Assembly (NCBI RefSeq): GCF_014274685.1
Contig: NZ_CP060393.1
Location: 62,001 to 126,000, forward strand
Source: Edaphobacter sp. 4G125
GTDB taxonomy: Bacteria; Acidobacteriota; Terriglobia; Terriglobales; Acidobacteriaceae
Length of the DNA: 64,000 nt
Direction of reading: 5' to 3'
Position numbers and translations under genes: made by a program
In this document: piece after piece, positions 46,296 through 57,732 of the stretch
Numbering within the stretch: position 1 is the stretch's first letter
Layout of the letters: each line of letters starts with the position of its first letter
The notes under the pieces: generated by a model
Seen by the model: only the letters and a program-made list of their open reading frames with translations
The model's database searches: none
Told to the model about the DNA's origin: nothing

Positions 46296-47660
46296 ATGCC
46301 ACGTAACCTCCCCATGGTGGCTCTACTTGTTTTGTCCGTAGGTGCATATGCATTCGGACAAGGTGCGTCTTCTTCGAATACACGCTACAGGATCGTGAAG
46401 CTCAAGGCACCTAAACCTGTCACGCCTCCCACAACGACACCAACCGATCCATCGACTCCTCCTACAACAACGCCGACCGATCCATCGACTCCTCCTACAA
46501 CAACGCCTCCAACCGCCACTCCCACTGCCTGCAGTGGAATGGATCTGGGAGCAGGGGCAAACCTCAATGGATTTGTGCCATTTGAGACAACAAATCCATG
46601 GCGGCAGAACATCGCGAATGCCGCTATAGATCCGAATTCAAGTAACTACATCAACTTCATCGGATCATCGAATCTCTACGCTAACTTCGGCGCAGGAACC
46701 TATGACGGAAACATCATCGGCATCCCCTATACCGTCGTCAGCGGCTCACCCTTCACCAACATTGCCTATACGGACTACGGCGACGAGAGCGATCCCGGCC
46801 CCATGCCCATCTCCACCTCGACCCTGATAGAAGGTTCTCCGAATCCCGGCGACGGTGATCGTCACGTGCTCGTTTTGGATCGTGACAACTGCTGGCTCTA
46901 TGAGATCGGCGGTGCCTATCCGCAGGGAGATGGGACCTGGCAGGCGATGGCCGGGGCCGTGTGGGATCTGACGAATCAGAACGCTCGCCCTCTCCGCTGG
47001 ACCTCCACCGATGCCGCTGGTCTCCCGGTCTTTCCCGGCCTGGTGCGGTACGACGAGGTGGCAGCTGGCCACATCGATCACGCCATCCGCGTGACACTGC
47101 GGCGCAGCAAGGCAGCCTTCGTGGCTCCAGCTACACACTGGGCAGCGAACTCATCTGATCCGAATGCCGCTCCCATGGGCATGCGGATGCGGCTTAAAGC
47201 CAACTATGACATCTCGTCGTTCCCGCCACAGGCAAAGGTCATCCTGACAGCGTTGAAGAACTACGGTTTGATCATGGCCGACAACGGCAGCAACATGTTC
47301 ATGATCGGCGCCCCGGACGATCGCTGGGACAACAACGACCTCACCTCGCTCAAGCAGGTTCCTGCCTCAGCGTTCGAGGTCATACAGTCGCCCGCGGTAT
47401 ATACGGCGGCAAATATTCCACAAGGGTCTGCTCCCAACATCACCAGTTTCACTGCAGATCATCTAACAGTTTCGTCTGGAACAGCAGTCACTCTAAGCTG
47501 GGCGGCCGATGGCGCAAGCTACTACGTTGTTTCGCCAGAGGTAGGGGCCGTGCGCGGAAACTCCGTAGCGGTTCATCCCACAACGACAACAACCTACACG
47601 CTGTATTCCACCAACCAGTTTGGTCAAAGCACAAGCACCATTACGATCACCGTGCAGTAA
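46296..47660 (+). CDS. large secreted protein with Thr/Pro linker and C-terminal Ig-like domain
   Basis: 454 residues from ATG 46296; GTG 46290 is an alternative, as AAGGAG lies at about 46280. Signal peptide VALLVLSVGAYAFGQ, then a Thr/Pro linker made of two 11-residue repeats (TTTPTDPSTPP), a central domain of about 300 residues rich in Asn, Asp and aromatic residues (GDESDPGPMPISTSTLIEG, DRDNCWLYEIGG), and a final Ig/Big-like domain (ITSFTADHLTVSSGTAVTLSWAADG). Composition suggests a surface or extracellular protein, perhaps a carbohydrate-active enzyme or binding protein. The central domain is not recognised. A terminator follows. Confidence 0.75.
   Translation: MPRNLPMVALLVLSVGAYAFGQGASSSNTRYRIVKLKAPKPVTPPTTTPTDPSTPPTTTPTDPSTPPTTTPPTATPTACSGMDLGAGANLNGFVPFETTNPWRQNIANAAIDPNSSNYINFIGSSNLYANFGAGTYDGNIIGIPYTVVSGSPFTNIAYTDYGDESDPGPMPISTSTLIEGSPNPGDGDRHVLVLDRDNCWLYEIGGAYPQGDGTWQAMAGAVWDLTNQNARPLRWTSTDAAGLPVFPGLVRYDEVAAGHIDHAIRVTLRRSKAAFVAPATHWAANSSDPNAAPMGMRMRLKANYDISSFPPQAKVILTALKNYGLIMADNGSNMFMIGAPDDRWDNNDLTSLKQVPASAFEVIQSPAVYTAANIPQGSAPNITSFTADHLTVSSGTAVTLSWAADGASYYVVSPEVGAVRGNSVAVHPTTTTTYTLYSTNQFGQSTSTITITVQ
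46431..46496 (+). repeat. tandem repeat encoding the Thr/Pro linker
   Basis: Two copies of a 33-nt unit (46431-46463 and 46464-46496, three mismatches) encode TTTPTDPSTPP twice, then a partial third copy. The unit could change copy number by slippage. Confidence 0.8.
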
Positions 47661-47679
47661 GCCAACTGTCATAAACCAG

Positions 47680-47711
47680 GCCGCGTTGGATCGACCTCCA
47701 GCGCGGCTTTT
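47680..47711 (+). terminator. intrinsic terminator after the secreted-protein gene
   Basis: GCCGCGTTGG (47680-47689) pairs with CCAGCGCGGC (47698-47707, one G-U wobble), followed by TTTT (47708-47711). It sits 20 nt after the stop codon. Confidence 0.85.
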
Positions 47712-47723
47712 CTGCGTAACCGA

Positions 47724-48470
47724 CTAAATGGCAGGGTGGCGTGTCCGATGGATATCGTCAACCACGGGCATGATCGCCAGAAGCATGAGAATCGCGGCAA
47801 GCGGCAAGGTAAACAGAAAGCCAACATACTTAAAGCCGAGCGCACCAGTAACGCCGCCAACAAAAAAGAGAACGATCAGCGAACCCAGCAGGCGCAGCTT
47901 CGACCATTCCTCTTGACCGTCGATCCCCCCGGGATCGTCCTTGTACTGCCTGCTGAAGATACGGCCCAGCGCAATACCGATATCCGTAACCATACCGGTA
48001 AGGTGAGTGGTCCGAATCACCGAGTCGGAGATCTTGGAGATGATAGCGTTCTGCAAGCCCATCGTGAAGCAAAGAAGAACGATGATGCCCAGCACATGGC
48101 CGCCGGTAAAGATTCTGCCTTTCGTCCCGAAGACAATCAGCATGCCAGCTTCGATAATGAGTGGCAAAGCATACTCGCTCTCAAATTGGCGCGCACGCGC
48201 CCAGCGCACCAGTAGCGTCGTTAGAAATGCTCCCGCGAGAAAAGAGAGCACCGAGACAAAACCATCGAACACAAGCCGCATCTGGGTGAGCGCAAAGTCG
48301 TCAGCCATCGTAGAGATGATTCCAGACATATGCGACGTGTAATGCCCCACAGCCAGCAGGCCCCCTGCATTCGTCGCACCCGCAATGAACGCCAGGTATC
48401 GTGCGAGGTGGCGGTTCGCCTTTTCGCTACGCTGGCTTCCGGTAAGACGACGCAGATAAAAGAGAGGCAT
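47724..48470 (-). CDS. YoaK family (DUF1275) membrane protein
   Basis: 248 residues with about six membrane helices. Family signatures are YLAFIAGATNAGGLLAVGHYTSHMSG (about 25-50), then FTMGLQNAIISKISDSVIRTTHLTGMVTDIGIALGR (about 140-175). Function unknown, inner membrane. It starts at ATG 48470, 7 nt after the stop of aspS, so it is likely co-transcribed with it. Confidence 0.9.
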   Translation of the reverse strand: MPLFYLRRLTGSQRSEKANRHLARYLAFIAGATNAGGLLAVGHYTSHMSGIISTMADDFALTQMRLVFDGFVSVLSFLAGAFLTTLLVRWARARQFESEYALPLIIEAGMLIVFGTKGRIFTGGHVLGIIVLLCFTMGLQNAIISKISDSVIRTTHLTGMVTDIGIALGRIFSRQYKDDPGGIDGQEEWSKLRLLGSLIVLFFVGGVTGALGFKYVGFLFTLPLAAILMLLAIMPVVDDIHRTRHPAI

Positions 48471-48477
48471 AGGTTCG

Positions 48478-50301
48478 TCAGCTTCGTGGAGAAGTCTTCA
48501 GATGCAGCTCCTTCAACTGCTGCTCTGTCGCTGGACTGGGGGCATCGACCATCAGATCGATCGCCTTCGCAGTCTTCGGAAATGCAATGACCTCGCGCAG
48601 GCTCGTAGCTCCGGCAAGGATCATCACGATGCGGTCGAGGCCGAGCGCGATGCCGCCATGCGGAGGCGTACCGTATTCCAGTGCATCGAGGAAGAATCCA
48701 AAGCGCTCCTTAGCTTCTTCGTCGCTCATGCCCAACGAGCGGAAGATCTCGGCCTGCACATCCTGCCGGTGAATACGGATCGAGCCCGACCCCAGCTCCG
48801 TTCCATTGAGCACAATGTCATAGGCCAGAGCGCGCACAGATCCCTTGTCGTTGAACAGTGCGCCTGACTTGATGTCGTCCTCGTGAGGTGAGGTGAAGGG
48901 ATGATGCGCTGCATTCCAGGTCTTCGCCTCTTCGTCCCACTCATACATCGGGAAGTCCGTAACCCAGAGAAACTTGTAGTCCTCTGCGGTCCCCGTCTGG
49001 GTAAAGCGCCCATGCTTGTCGGCGAACTTCTGTGCCAATTGCAGACGCAGTGCGCCCACACGCTTGTAGATCCACTGCGGATCGTAGTTCCACTTCTCTG
49101 GCGTTCCCAGCTTCGGCGTAACGACGACAACCAAGTCCTCTGCGGTTGCTTCCAGCTTCTGCGTAATCGTCGCTGCCAGTGGAGCAAAGGCTTCGTTCGT
49201 CTTCAGCCGTTCAGTGTCGAGCAGATCCAACCCTGTCTCACCAAAACCCGCGCGGACCTCGCTCAGCAGCTTCTTGCGCTCCGTTCCGCTCAGCCCACCG
49301 GACTTCGGAATGATGAATCCGAGGATCGGCAGCTTCTGCTCGATCTTCAGCGTTGTGCGCAGCTCGGGAGTCAACTCTTCCGTCAGCTCCATCATCGCAG
49401 GCAGACGCATGTCCGGCTTATCGATGCCGTACTTACGAATCGCATCGTCATAAGTCATCTGAATAAAAGGGGCCTTCAGCTCGATGCCTGCGGTCTTGAA
49501 CGCCGCCGTCAGGAAGCCTTCCACCACCCGGAAGACCATATCCTGTTGCGGGAAGGTCATCTCCAGGTCGATCTGGGTAAACTCAGGTTGACGATCTGCG
49601 CGCAGGTCCTCATCGCGGAAGCACCGCGCCACCTGGAAGTAGCGGTCGAAGCCCGAGATCATCAGGATCTGTTTGAAGATCTGCGGCGACTGCGGCAACG
49701 CATAAAAGTCCCCGGGATGCACGCGACTCGGCACCAGATAATCGCGCGCCCCCTCTGGCGTTGAGCGCGTCATAAACGGCGTCTCGATCTCCAGAAATCC
49801 ATTCTCTGAGAGATACTCCCGAATCGCGCGCGTCACGTTGTGGCGCGTCAGAAAGTTCTTCTGCATCTGCTCGCGGCGCAGATCGAGGTAGCGATACTTC
49901 AACCGCACCTCTTCGTTCGTAATCGCATCCTCGGCAGGAGAGAACGGAGGTGTCTTCGCCTCATTCAGCAGCAACAGCTCTTTGGCGACCACTTCAATGG
50001 CGCCGGTGTCCATATTCGGATTCTCGAGACCGGCTGCGCGACGGCGCACCTTGCCCTTCGCCGCCACCACATACTCCGGGCGGGCAGCTTCAGCCTTCGC
50101 ATGGGCATCGCCGGAGATCTCCTTGTCCATCACGATCTGAGTAATGCCGGTGCGATCGCGAAGGTCCAGAAAGATGAGATTGCCGTGGTCGCGGCGCCGG
50201 TTCACCCAGCCCATCAAAACCACGTCTTGTCCATCCTGCTCCACACGGAGCTCGCCGCACCGATGGGTGCGCTGCAAGTTGCCTAAAAAGTCGAGTTTCA
50301 C
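48478..50301 (-). CDS. aspS: aspartyl-tRNA synthetase
   Basis: 607 residues from GTG 50301. N-terminal OB-fold anticodon domain (VVLMGWVNRRRDHGNLIFLDLRDRTGITQIVMD), class II catalytic core with LYRYLDLRREQMQKNFLTRHNVTRAIREYL, FMTRSTPEGARDYLVPSR (motif 1 to 2 region), FQVARCFRDEDLRADRQPEFTQIDLEM, and the bacterial insertion domain (about 290-420) before motif 3 (GGIALGLDRIVMILAG). TACAAT lies 9 nt upstream of the GTG. Whether it is discriminating or also charges tRNA-Asn cannot be told without finding asnS and gatCAB in the genome. Confidence 0.96.
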   Translation of the reverse strand: MKLDFLGNLQRTHRCGELRVEQDGQDVVLMGWVNRRRDHGNLIFLDLRDRTGITQIVMDKEISGDAHAKAEAARPEYVVAAKGKVRRRAAGLENPNMDTGAIEVVAKELLLLNEAKTPPFSPAEDAITNEEVRLKYRYLDLRREQMQKNFLTRHNVTRAIREYLSENGFLEIETPFMTRSTPEGARDYLVPSRVHPGDFYALPQSPQIFKQILMISGFDRYFQVARCFRDEDLRADRQPEFTQIDLEMTFPQQDMVFRVVEGFLTAAFKTAGIELKAPFIQMTYDDAIRKYGIDKPDMRLPAMMELTEELTPELRTTLKIEQKLPILGFIIPKSGGLSGTERKKLLSEVRAGFGETGLDLLDTERLKTNEAFAPLAATITQKLEATAEDLVVVVTPKLGTPEKWNYDPQWIYKRVGALRLQLAQKFADKHGRFTQTGTAEDYKFLWVTDFPMYEWDEEAKTWNAAHHPFTSPHEDDIKSGALFNDKGSVRALAYDIVLNGTELGSGSIRIHRQDVQAEIFRSLGMSDEEAKERFGFFLDALEYGTPPHGGIALGLDRIVMILAGATSLREVIAFPKTAKAIDLMVDAPSPATEQQLKELHLKTSPRS

Positions 50302-50443
50302 GATCTTTCTATTGTACGAAGCATTGGGCTGAATCGCTAAATTCCGCCCAATCCGGTCCCGGGTTGCCACTGGAATCGCCAGCGTTCGTCAATCACCGGG
50401 AATTGTCGTAACCTTTTGAGGCACCATCAGGGGGGACAACCGC

Positions 50444-51316
50444 ATGCCGATGACTCGACGTAACTTCCTTCAGCAGGGCACTGTTGCCGCAATCGCACTC
50501 ACCGCGGCTCCATCGCTGATGGCCGATCCGCTGGGCCTGCCCATCGGCTGCCAGACGTACCCCGTCCGCGCCTCCATCAATACCGACTTTTCCGGAACAA
50601 TGAAGGGGCTCTCCGCGGCTGGCTTTCAAACCATCGAGCTTTGTTCGCCCTTCGCCTACAAGGATTTCTCCAGCCTCACGCAGTACAAGCCGCAGGAACT
50701 GCGCAAAATGCTGAACGATTACGGCCTTACCTGCATCAGCGCTCACTTCGGCACGGATGAACTGTTCAATCACGCTGAGGAACGGATCGCATGGGCCAAG
50801 GAGCTTGGGCTCACGCAGATGGCAACCGCCAGCCTCGGCTTCGGCACGCTGCGAAAGGGAGTTCCGCCCACCATAGACGACGTAAAACGTATCACCGATC
50901 TCTTCAATACCTTTGCCGCCAAGGCTCACAATTCGGGGATCGTTGCCGTGCTCCACAACGAAGGCTTTGAAGTGACCAGCATCGATGGCAAACGTGTCTA
51001 CGATATGGAGATTGGATATCTCGACCCGAAGACCGTGAAGCTGCAGTTTCAAATCTCCACCATGCAGAATGGATTTGATCCACTGGATTACTTTGCTCGC
51101 TTTCCAGACCGTTACATCTCCATGCACTGCCAGGACTGGATCGTCGAACCCGATGGCAAGGCAAAGCAGGTCCCGCTGGGCAAGGGTGTCGTCGATTGGA
51201 AGAAGGTCTTCACCGCCGCAAAGAAGACTGGCATCAAGAACTACTTTGTTGAGTTGGAACAGGACCCCTCGCTGATGCCGCTAAGCATTCCTTACCTGAG
51301 GAGCTTGACCGTTTAG
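50444..51316 (+). CDS. Tat-exported sugar phosphate isomerase/epimerase-like TIM-barrel protein
   Basis: 290 residues from ATG 50444, with GGGGGGAC 6 nt upstream. The N-terminus MTRRNFLQQGTVAAIALTAAP is a twin-arginine signal. The rest is an AP-endonuclease-2/xylose-isomerase-like barrel: TYPVRASINTDFSGTMKGLSAAGFQTIELCSPF, VAVLHNEGFEV, QISTMQNGFDPLDYFARFPDRYISMHCQDW with probable metal ligands, and FVELEQDP. It likely acts on a sugar in the periplasm. Exact substrate unknown. Confidence 0.82.
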   Translation: MPMTRRNFLQQGTVAAIALTAAPSLMADPLGLPIGCQTYPVRASINTDFSGTMKGLSAAGFQTIELCSPFAYKDFSSLTQYKPQELRKMLNDYGLTCISAHFGTDELFNHAEERIAWAKELGLTQMATASLGFGTLRKGVPPTIDDVKRITDLFNTFAAKAHNSGIVAVLHNEGFEVTSIDGKRVYDMEIGYLDPKTVKLQFQISTMQNGFDPLDYFARFPDRYISMHCQDWIVEPDGKAKQVPLGKGVVDWKKVFTAAKKTGIKNYFVELEQDPSLMPLSIPYLRSLTV

Positions 51317-51360
51317 AAAAACATCTCTTCGTCAAAGATCGAGGGCAGCCTCTTGTGATG

Positions 51361-51410
51361 TGTCATTTCGACCGAAGGCGGCATAGACGCCGAAGTGGAG
51401 AAACCCGCTT
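51361..51410 (+). repeat. TCATTTCGA-type intergenic repeat, copy B
   Basis: TGTCATTTCGACCGAAG, a small stem (GGCG with CGCC around GCATAGA), then CGAAGTGGAGAAACCC. It matches copy A at 1937-1989 in both ends and layout. Confidence 0.65.
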
Positions 51411-51439
51411 CTCAACCACATGGCCCCCTCTAACCACCG

Positions 51440-51484
51440 TGTCATTTCGAGCGAAGCACGTTAGCGCGAGCCGAGAAATCCCCT
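51440..51484 (+). repeat. TCATTTCGA-type intergenic repeat, copy C
   Basis: TGTCATTTCGAGCGAAG, then CACGTTAGCGCG, then AGCCGAGAAATCCCC. It is 30 nt after copy B, so two elements lie in tandem between convergent genes. Confidence 0.6.
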
Positions 51485-51504
51485 CATTTTCCTTACAGCC
51501 ACCC

Positions 51505-52443
51505 TCAAATCCGCTCCGCATGGGCCTTCACATACTCATCCAGCGAGTGGTCCGGGCCAATGTAGTGGAACTCCTCGGCATACTCTAGGCCGTACTTTGC
51601 CCCGATCTGCTTATCTCGTTCGACAAAGGCCGCCTGGATATATGCATCGATCGCTGCGTCTGAGTTCCCCGCAAAGGCAGGCACCCGCAGGCCACGCGCC
51701 GCCAGCGAATCATTCTCACTGCGCACCATATTGCCGATCATCGTCTTGCATGAGGCGATATACGCTGCCTTCTGCTTGATAGTGGGAGCGATATCGACCA
51801 CCCGGTTGACCAACTGCGGACCGCGCGCGAAGTAATATTTCTCGCTCACGGAGTGTGGCTTAACCCCCACCTCAAACTGCTCCGGAAAATCCAGGTGGTC
51901 AGCGGACATCCAGCAGGCGGCCTCAACCGCCTGGGCAGTCACGTAATGGTCCGGATTCTCCTCATAGTGGCCCCACGGGTCATAACTCAATATGGTATCG
52001 ACCTTCAGCAGTCGGAACAGAAAGATCAGCCGTACCCGAATCTCCATGCGGGAGATGTCATCGAGACCATGATTGCGGTATTGCAGGTCGTACCGTTTCT
52101 TCAGCCCAGCGACCTCAACGAAACGCGCGGCGTCCTTCTCATTCGCCAGAACAGTCTCACCCAGCGTCAGGTTGTACGAGTCCTTTTCATCATTGCTCAC
52201 GCGGATAAAGTAGCCGGTGTATCCCTCGTTCAGCAGCTTCGCAACCGTACCGCCCGCGAAGATTGGGCCATCATCCAGATGAGGAGTAATCAGGGCGAAG
52301 ACCTTGCCTCGCCCTGGTTGATTGAGATTGGAGCGCTCAATAACAGGAGGTTGCGGTGAGGGAAGTACCTGGGCACCGGATTGTGCAGTAGCGCCCGCAA
52401 AACCAGCGGCCGCAGCCATCTTGAAGAACCCTCTACGCTCCAT
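51505..52443 (-). CDS. Tat-exported PIG-L (LmbE) family deacetylase
   Basis: 312 residues from ATG 52443, with AAGGAG upstream. The leader MERRGFFKMAAAAGFAGATAQ is twin-arginine-like, with RR near residue 3. The PIG-L zinc site is FALITPHLDDGPIFAGGTVAKLLNEGYTG (His, Asp, Asp; residues about 48-76) and the distal NPDHYVTAQAVEAA (His) near residue 165. Substrates are N-acetylated sugars or related groups. This fits with the adjacent Tat-exported sugar isomerase as a periplasmic sugar-processing pair. Confidence 0.88.
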   Translation of the reverse strand: MERRGFFKMAAAAGFAGATAQSGAQVLPSPQPPVIERSNLNQPGRGKVFALITPHLDDGPIFAGGTVAKLLNEGYTGYFIRVSNDEKDSYNLTLGETVLANEKDAARFVEVAGLKKRYDLQYRNHGLDDISRMEIRVRLIFLFRLLKVDTILSYDPWGHYEENPDHYVTAQAVEAACWMSADHLDFPEQFEVGVKPHSVSEKYYFARGPQLVNRVVDIAPTIKQKAAYIASCKTMIGNMVRSENDSLAARGLRVPAFAGNSDAAIDAYIQAAFVERDKQIGAKYGLEYAEEFHYIGPDHSLDEYVKAHAERI

Positions 52444-52506
52444 CCAGTCGCTCCTTAGAATCCCCGTTCGGCTGCCGTATCGATATCCAGGAATACTAAT
52501 AGAAGA

Positions 52507-52568
52507 GTGTCATCCTGAGCGGAGCAACTCGCGCTTTTTGCGAATTGCGAAGTCGAAGGATCTGCTTT
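52507..52568 (+). repeat. TCATCCTGAGCG-type intergenic repeat, copy D
   Basis: GTGTCATCCTGAGCGGAG, a 20-nt variable middle with a GCG-TTTTT-CGC stem, then GCGAAGTCGAAGGATCTGC. Same ends as copy E at 25435-25486. Confidence 0.65.
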
Positions 52569-52615
52569 CTTGCCTATGCGACCACAACCTTCTCCTGACA
52601 AGGATCAGAGCCCAA

Positions 52616-53929
52616 TCACGGATTGGCCGATACAGCTTGCGACTTCAGCTTCGCCACCAGCTCCGCACGCGGAACCTTCTCCTGCTCACCTAGAACAAGA
52701 TTCTTGACCGTCAGGATGTCGCTCTTTGCCTCATCCTCTCCATAGATCACCATGATCGGGGCCAACTTGTCGGCGGTATCAAACGCTTTTCGCAGCCTCC
52801 AGATTCCGTCGCCAATTTCAACTCTCAGTCCTGCGCGGCGTAGCTCCTGGGCCAGTTTCAAAGCGCCGGGATTCTGTGCTGCTCCCATAGGAGAAATAAA
52901 GGCATCCATCTTTCTGACGGCTTGCTCCCCAGCCTGTGCTTGAAGCGTCAGAATCAACCGGTCTTCGCCAATTGCAAAGCCAATTCCTGGGGCCTTTGGA
53001 CCACCCAGCATCTCGCTCAACCCGTCGTACCGTCCACCGCCCAGCAGTGCGTTCTGTGTCCCCAGGCCGCTGCCATCCGGCACGGTGAACTCGAAGGTCG
53101 TGCGTGTGTAGTAATCCAGCCCACGCACCAAACGCGGTTCGAGGGTGTAAGGAACCCCACAGGCATCGAGCGCGGCCTTCACCTGCTCAAAGTGAGCACG
53201 CGAATCTTCATCAAGAAAATCGGCAATCTTCGGCAGGCGGTCGATGATCTCCTGATCATTGGGGTCTTTGGAATCGAGCACCCGCAAAGGATTCGTCTCC
53301 GCTCTCCGTTGATTGTCCTCGCATAGCTGATGCTTAACCGGGGCCAGCGCCTCGCGCAGGGCTTGGCCGTATCGCTTTCTGTCCTCCGCCGAACCCACAG
53401 AGTTCAGCGCCAGCCGCCAGCCTTTTACGCCCAACTCATCCAGCAGGGTCGCCAGCATCTCCAGCACTTCAGCATCGCGCAAAGCCGAGTCCGACCCCGA
53501 AAACGGCGGCCCCAATACCTCCGCACCAATCTGCCAGAACTGCCGATATCGTCCGCGCTGCGGACGCTCCCGCCGAAACTGCGGGCCAATATAGAAGAGC
53601 TTCTGCAACAGACCGCTTTCATCGAGGTGATGCTCAATGTAGGAACGCACTACTCCAGCCGTATTCTCAGGCCGCAGCGTCAGCGATTGCCCCTTATCGC
53701 TCTCTGCGCGTCCGCGATCATCCCATGTGTACATCTCCTTGGAGACAATATCGGTCTCCTCGCCAACGCCACGCGCAAACAACTCCGTGGCCTCAAACAC
53801 CGGCGTACGAATCTCGCCGAACCCATACCGGGTAAAAACGCTCCGCGCCGTCGACTCAACTCGATTCCATAACTCTGTTTCGGGAGGCAGAAGGTCCCGC
53901 GTCCCCCGCACTGCTTTAATCGTTGCCAT
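52616..53929 (-). CDS. hisS: histidyl-tRNA synthetase
   Basis: 437 residues, the normal size. It begins TIKAVRGTRDLLPPETELW and has motif 1 region FEATELFARGVGEETDIV, motif 2 TLRPENTAGVVRSYIEHHL and RRERPQRGRYRQFWQIGAE, the HisA motif GLDYYTRTTFEF, and C-terminal anticodon-binding domain (about 325-437). GGAGGAG lies just before the ATG; TACACT also sits 9 nt upstream of the ATG, overlapping this region, so the transcript start is probably very close. Confidence 0.95.
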   Translation of the reverse strand: MATIKAVRGTRDLLPPETELWNRVESTARSVFTRYGFGEIRTPVFEATELFARGVGEETDIVSKEMYTWDDRGRAESDKGQSLTLRPENTAGVVRSYIEHHLDESGLLQKLFYIGPQFRRERPQRGRYRQFWQIGAEVLGPPFSGSDSALRDAEVLEMLATLLDELGVKGWRLALNSVGSAEDRKRYGQALREALAPVKHQLCEDNQRRAETNPLRVLDSKDPNDQEIIDRLPKIADFLDEDSRAHFEQVKAALDACGVPYTLEPRLVRGLDYYTRTTFEFTVPDGSGLGTQNALLGGGRYDGLSEMLGGPKAPGIGFAIGEDRLILTLQAQAGEQAVRKMDAFISPMGAAQNPGALKLAQELRRAGLRVEIGDGIWRLRKAFDTADKLAPIMVIYGEDEAKSDILTVKNLVLGEQEKVPRAELVAKLKSQAVSANP

Positions 53930-54180
53930 TACTCCTCCAGTGTAGCGAACGGGTTTCGATCGACTGAACGCTCACACTCGAAAATCTGGGTTGCTTTCGC
54001 AACGCGCCTCAGCTTCGGGCAGTGTCAAGCCCAATATGCACCTAAACCAAACAGATAGAGTAAGTTGCAGATTGCAGATTACCTGGTTCCTATTCGATAC
54101 ACTGTTAAGTAGCGCGAATCAGGAAAAGACCCTCGAGATCTTTGAGGCTCTTTTTTGAGGCCAATAAACCTTTTGTTTCA

Positions 54181-54281
54181 ATACTTTACCTGTAAGTCTT
54201 TTATCTGGAATACTTTACACAGATATACCCTTATAAGTATTTCAAATCAGATACTTTAGCTTAGAACAAGGGGGAGGGGGT
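54181..54281 (+). repeat. three ATACTTTAC-like copies plus G-rich tract
   Basis: ATACTTTAC at 54181, TACTTTAC at 54210-54218 (AATACTTTAC) and ATACTTTAG at 54251, spaced 29 and 41 nt, then AAGGGGGAGGGGG at about 54269-54281. The rest of the 366-nt gap (53930-54295) contains the hisS promoter region and no gene. Confidence 0.55.
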
Positions 54282-54295
54282 CCTCCCCTCGATCT

Positions 54296-54721
54296 CTAGA
54301 CCAGGGTGGCGTCCAGCGTGATCTGGGCAGCCTTAAGCACCTTCGAAACCGGGCAACCGAGCTCAGCCTTATGAGCCAACTCATCGAACTTCGCCTTATC
54401 GATATTCGGGATCTTCGAGGTATTGGTCAGATGAATCTTGGTGATCGTAGGACCTTCGCCGTGCAGATCGAGCGTCACCACAGCCTTGGTCTCGATCGAC
54501 TCAGGCTTGAATCCCGCTTCGGTCAGCTGTGCGCTCAGAGCCATCGTGAAACATCCCGCATGGGCTGCCGCGATCAGTTCTTCCGGGTTGGTGCCTACGC
54601 CCTCGGCAAAGCGTGCCGCAAAGCTGTACTGCGTCTCCTTGAGCGTGCCGCTCTGGGTGGTAATCGTGCCTTTCCCCTCTTTCAGGGTGCCATGCCAGAT
54701 AGCGCTTGCGAAGCGATCCAT
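54296..54721 (-). CDS. OsmC family peroxiredoxin-like protein
   Basis: 141 residues from ATG 54721, with AAAGGAG 8 nt upstream. OsmC/Ohr fold with GTNPEELIAAAHAGCFTMALSAQLTEAGF (first reactive Cys at the start of a long helix) and LGCPVSKVLKAAQITLDA (second Cys). The two cysteines reduce organic hydroperoxides. The SAFAARFAEGVGTNPEELI block is typical of OsmC rather than Ohr. It is downstream of a terminator and may be controlled on its own. Confidence 0.9.
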   Translation of the reverse strand: MDRFASAIWHGTLKEGKGTITTQSGTLKETQYSFAARFAEGVGTNPEELIAAAHAGCFTMALSAQLTEAGFKPESIETKAVVTLDLHGEGPTITKIHLTNTSKIPNIDKAKFDELAHKAELGCPVSKVLKAAQITLDATLV

Positions 54722-54852
54722 GGAAGTCTCTCCTTTGGTTTCAAAAACACCGTGTTCTCGACAGTACATGATTCGATGCATTTTCCGCTGAACAGCAATG
54801 TTGAAAATTCTGGAAAAGCATAAGGACGATATCACCAACCTGGTTCTGGCAA

Positions 54853-54886
54853 TAAAAAGGAAGGCTGCCTCATAGAGAGCAGCCTT
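54853..54886 (-). terminator. intrinsic terminator after clpB
   Basis: AAGGCTGC (54861-54868) pairs with GCAGCCTT (54879-54886) with a 10-nt loop. On the minus strand it is followed by CCTTTTTATT. It separates clpB from osmC. Confidence 0.87.
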
Positions 54887-54924
54887 CTCGATCTGGAATC
54901 ACATCTCTGTATCGATTCGTGAGC

Positions 54925-57579
<2,655 letters not shown>

Positions 57580-57663
57580 TCAAAACTCTCCTCAAAATCC
57601 ATGTGGAGAACTCTGTCTCCAAATCCTATTCCTCACCCATAAACTTCTGCGCTCTATGCCTCA

Positions 57664-57695
57664 TACGAAAAGACGGGAGACTGATTTGTCTCCCG
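57664..57695 (-). terminator. intrinsic terminator between hsp20 and clpB
   Basis: CGGGAGAC (57674-57681) pairs with GTCTCCCG (57688-57695) around TGATTT; on the minus strand it is followed by TCTTTTCG. It ends hsp20 transcription before clpB, so both should have their own promoter. Confidence 0.82.
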
Positions 57696-57732
57696 CCATA
57701 TCTATCCTGCATACAGCAGAGATCCACCATCC

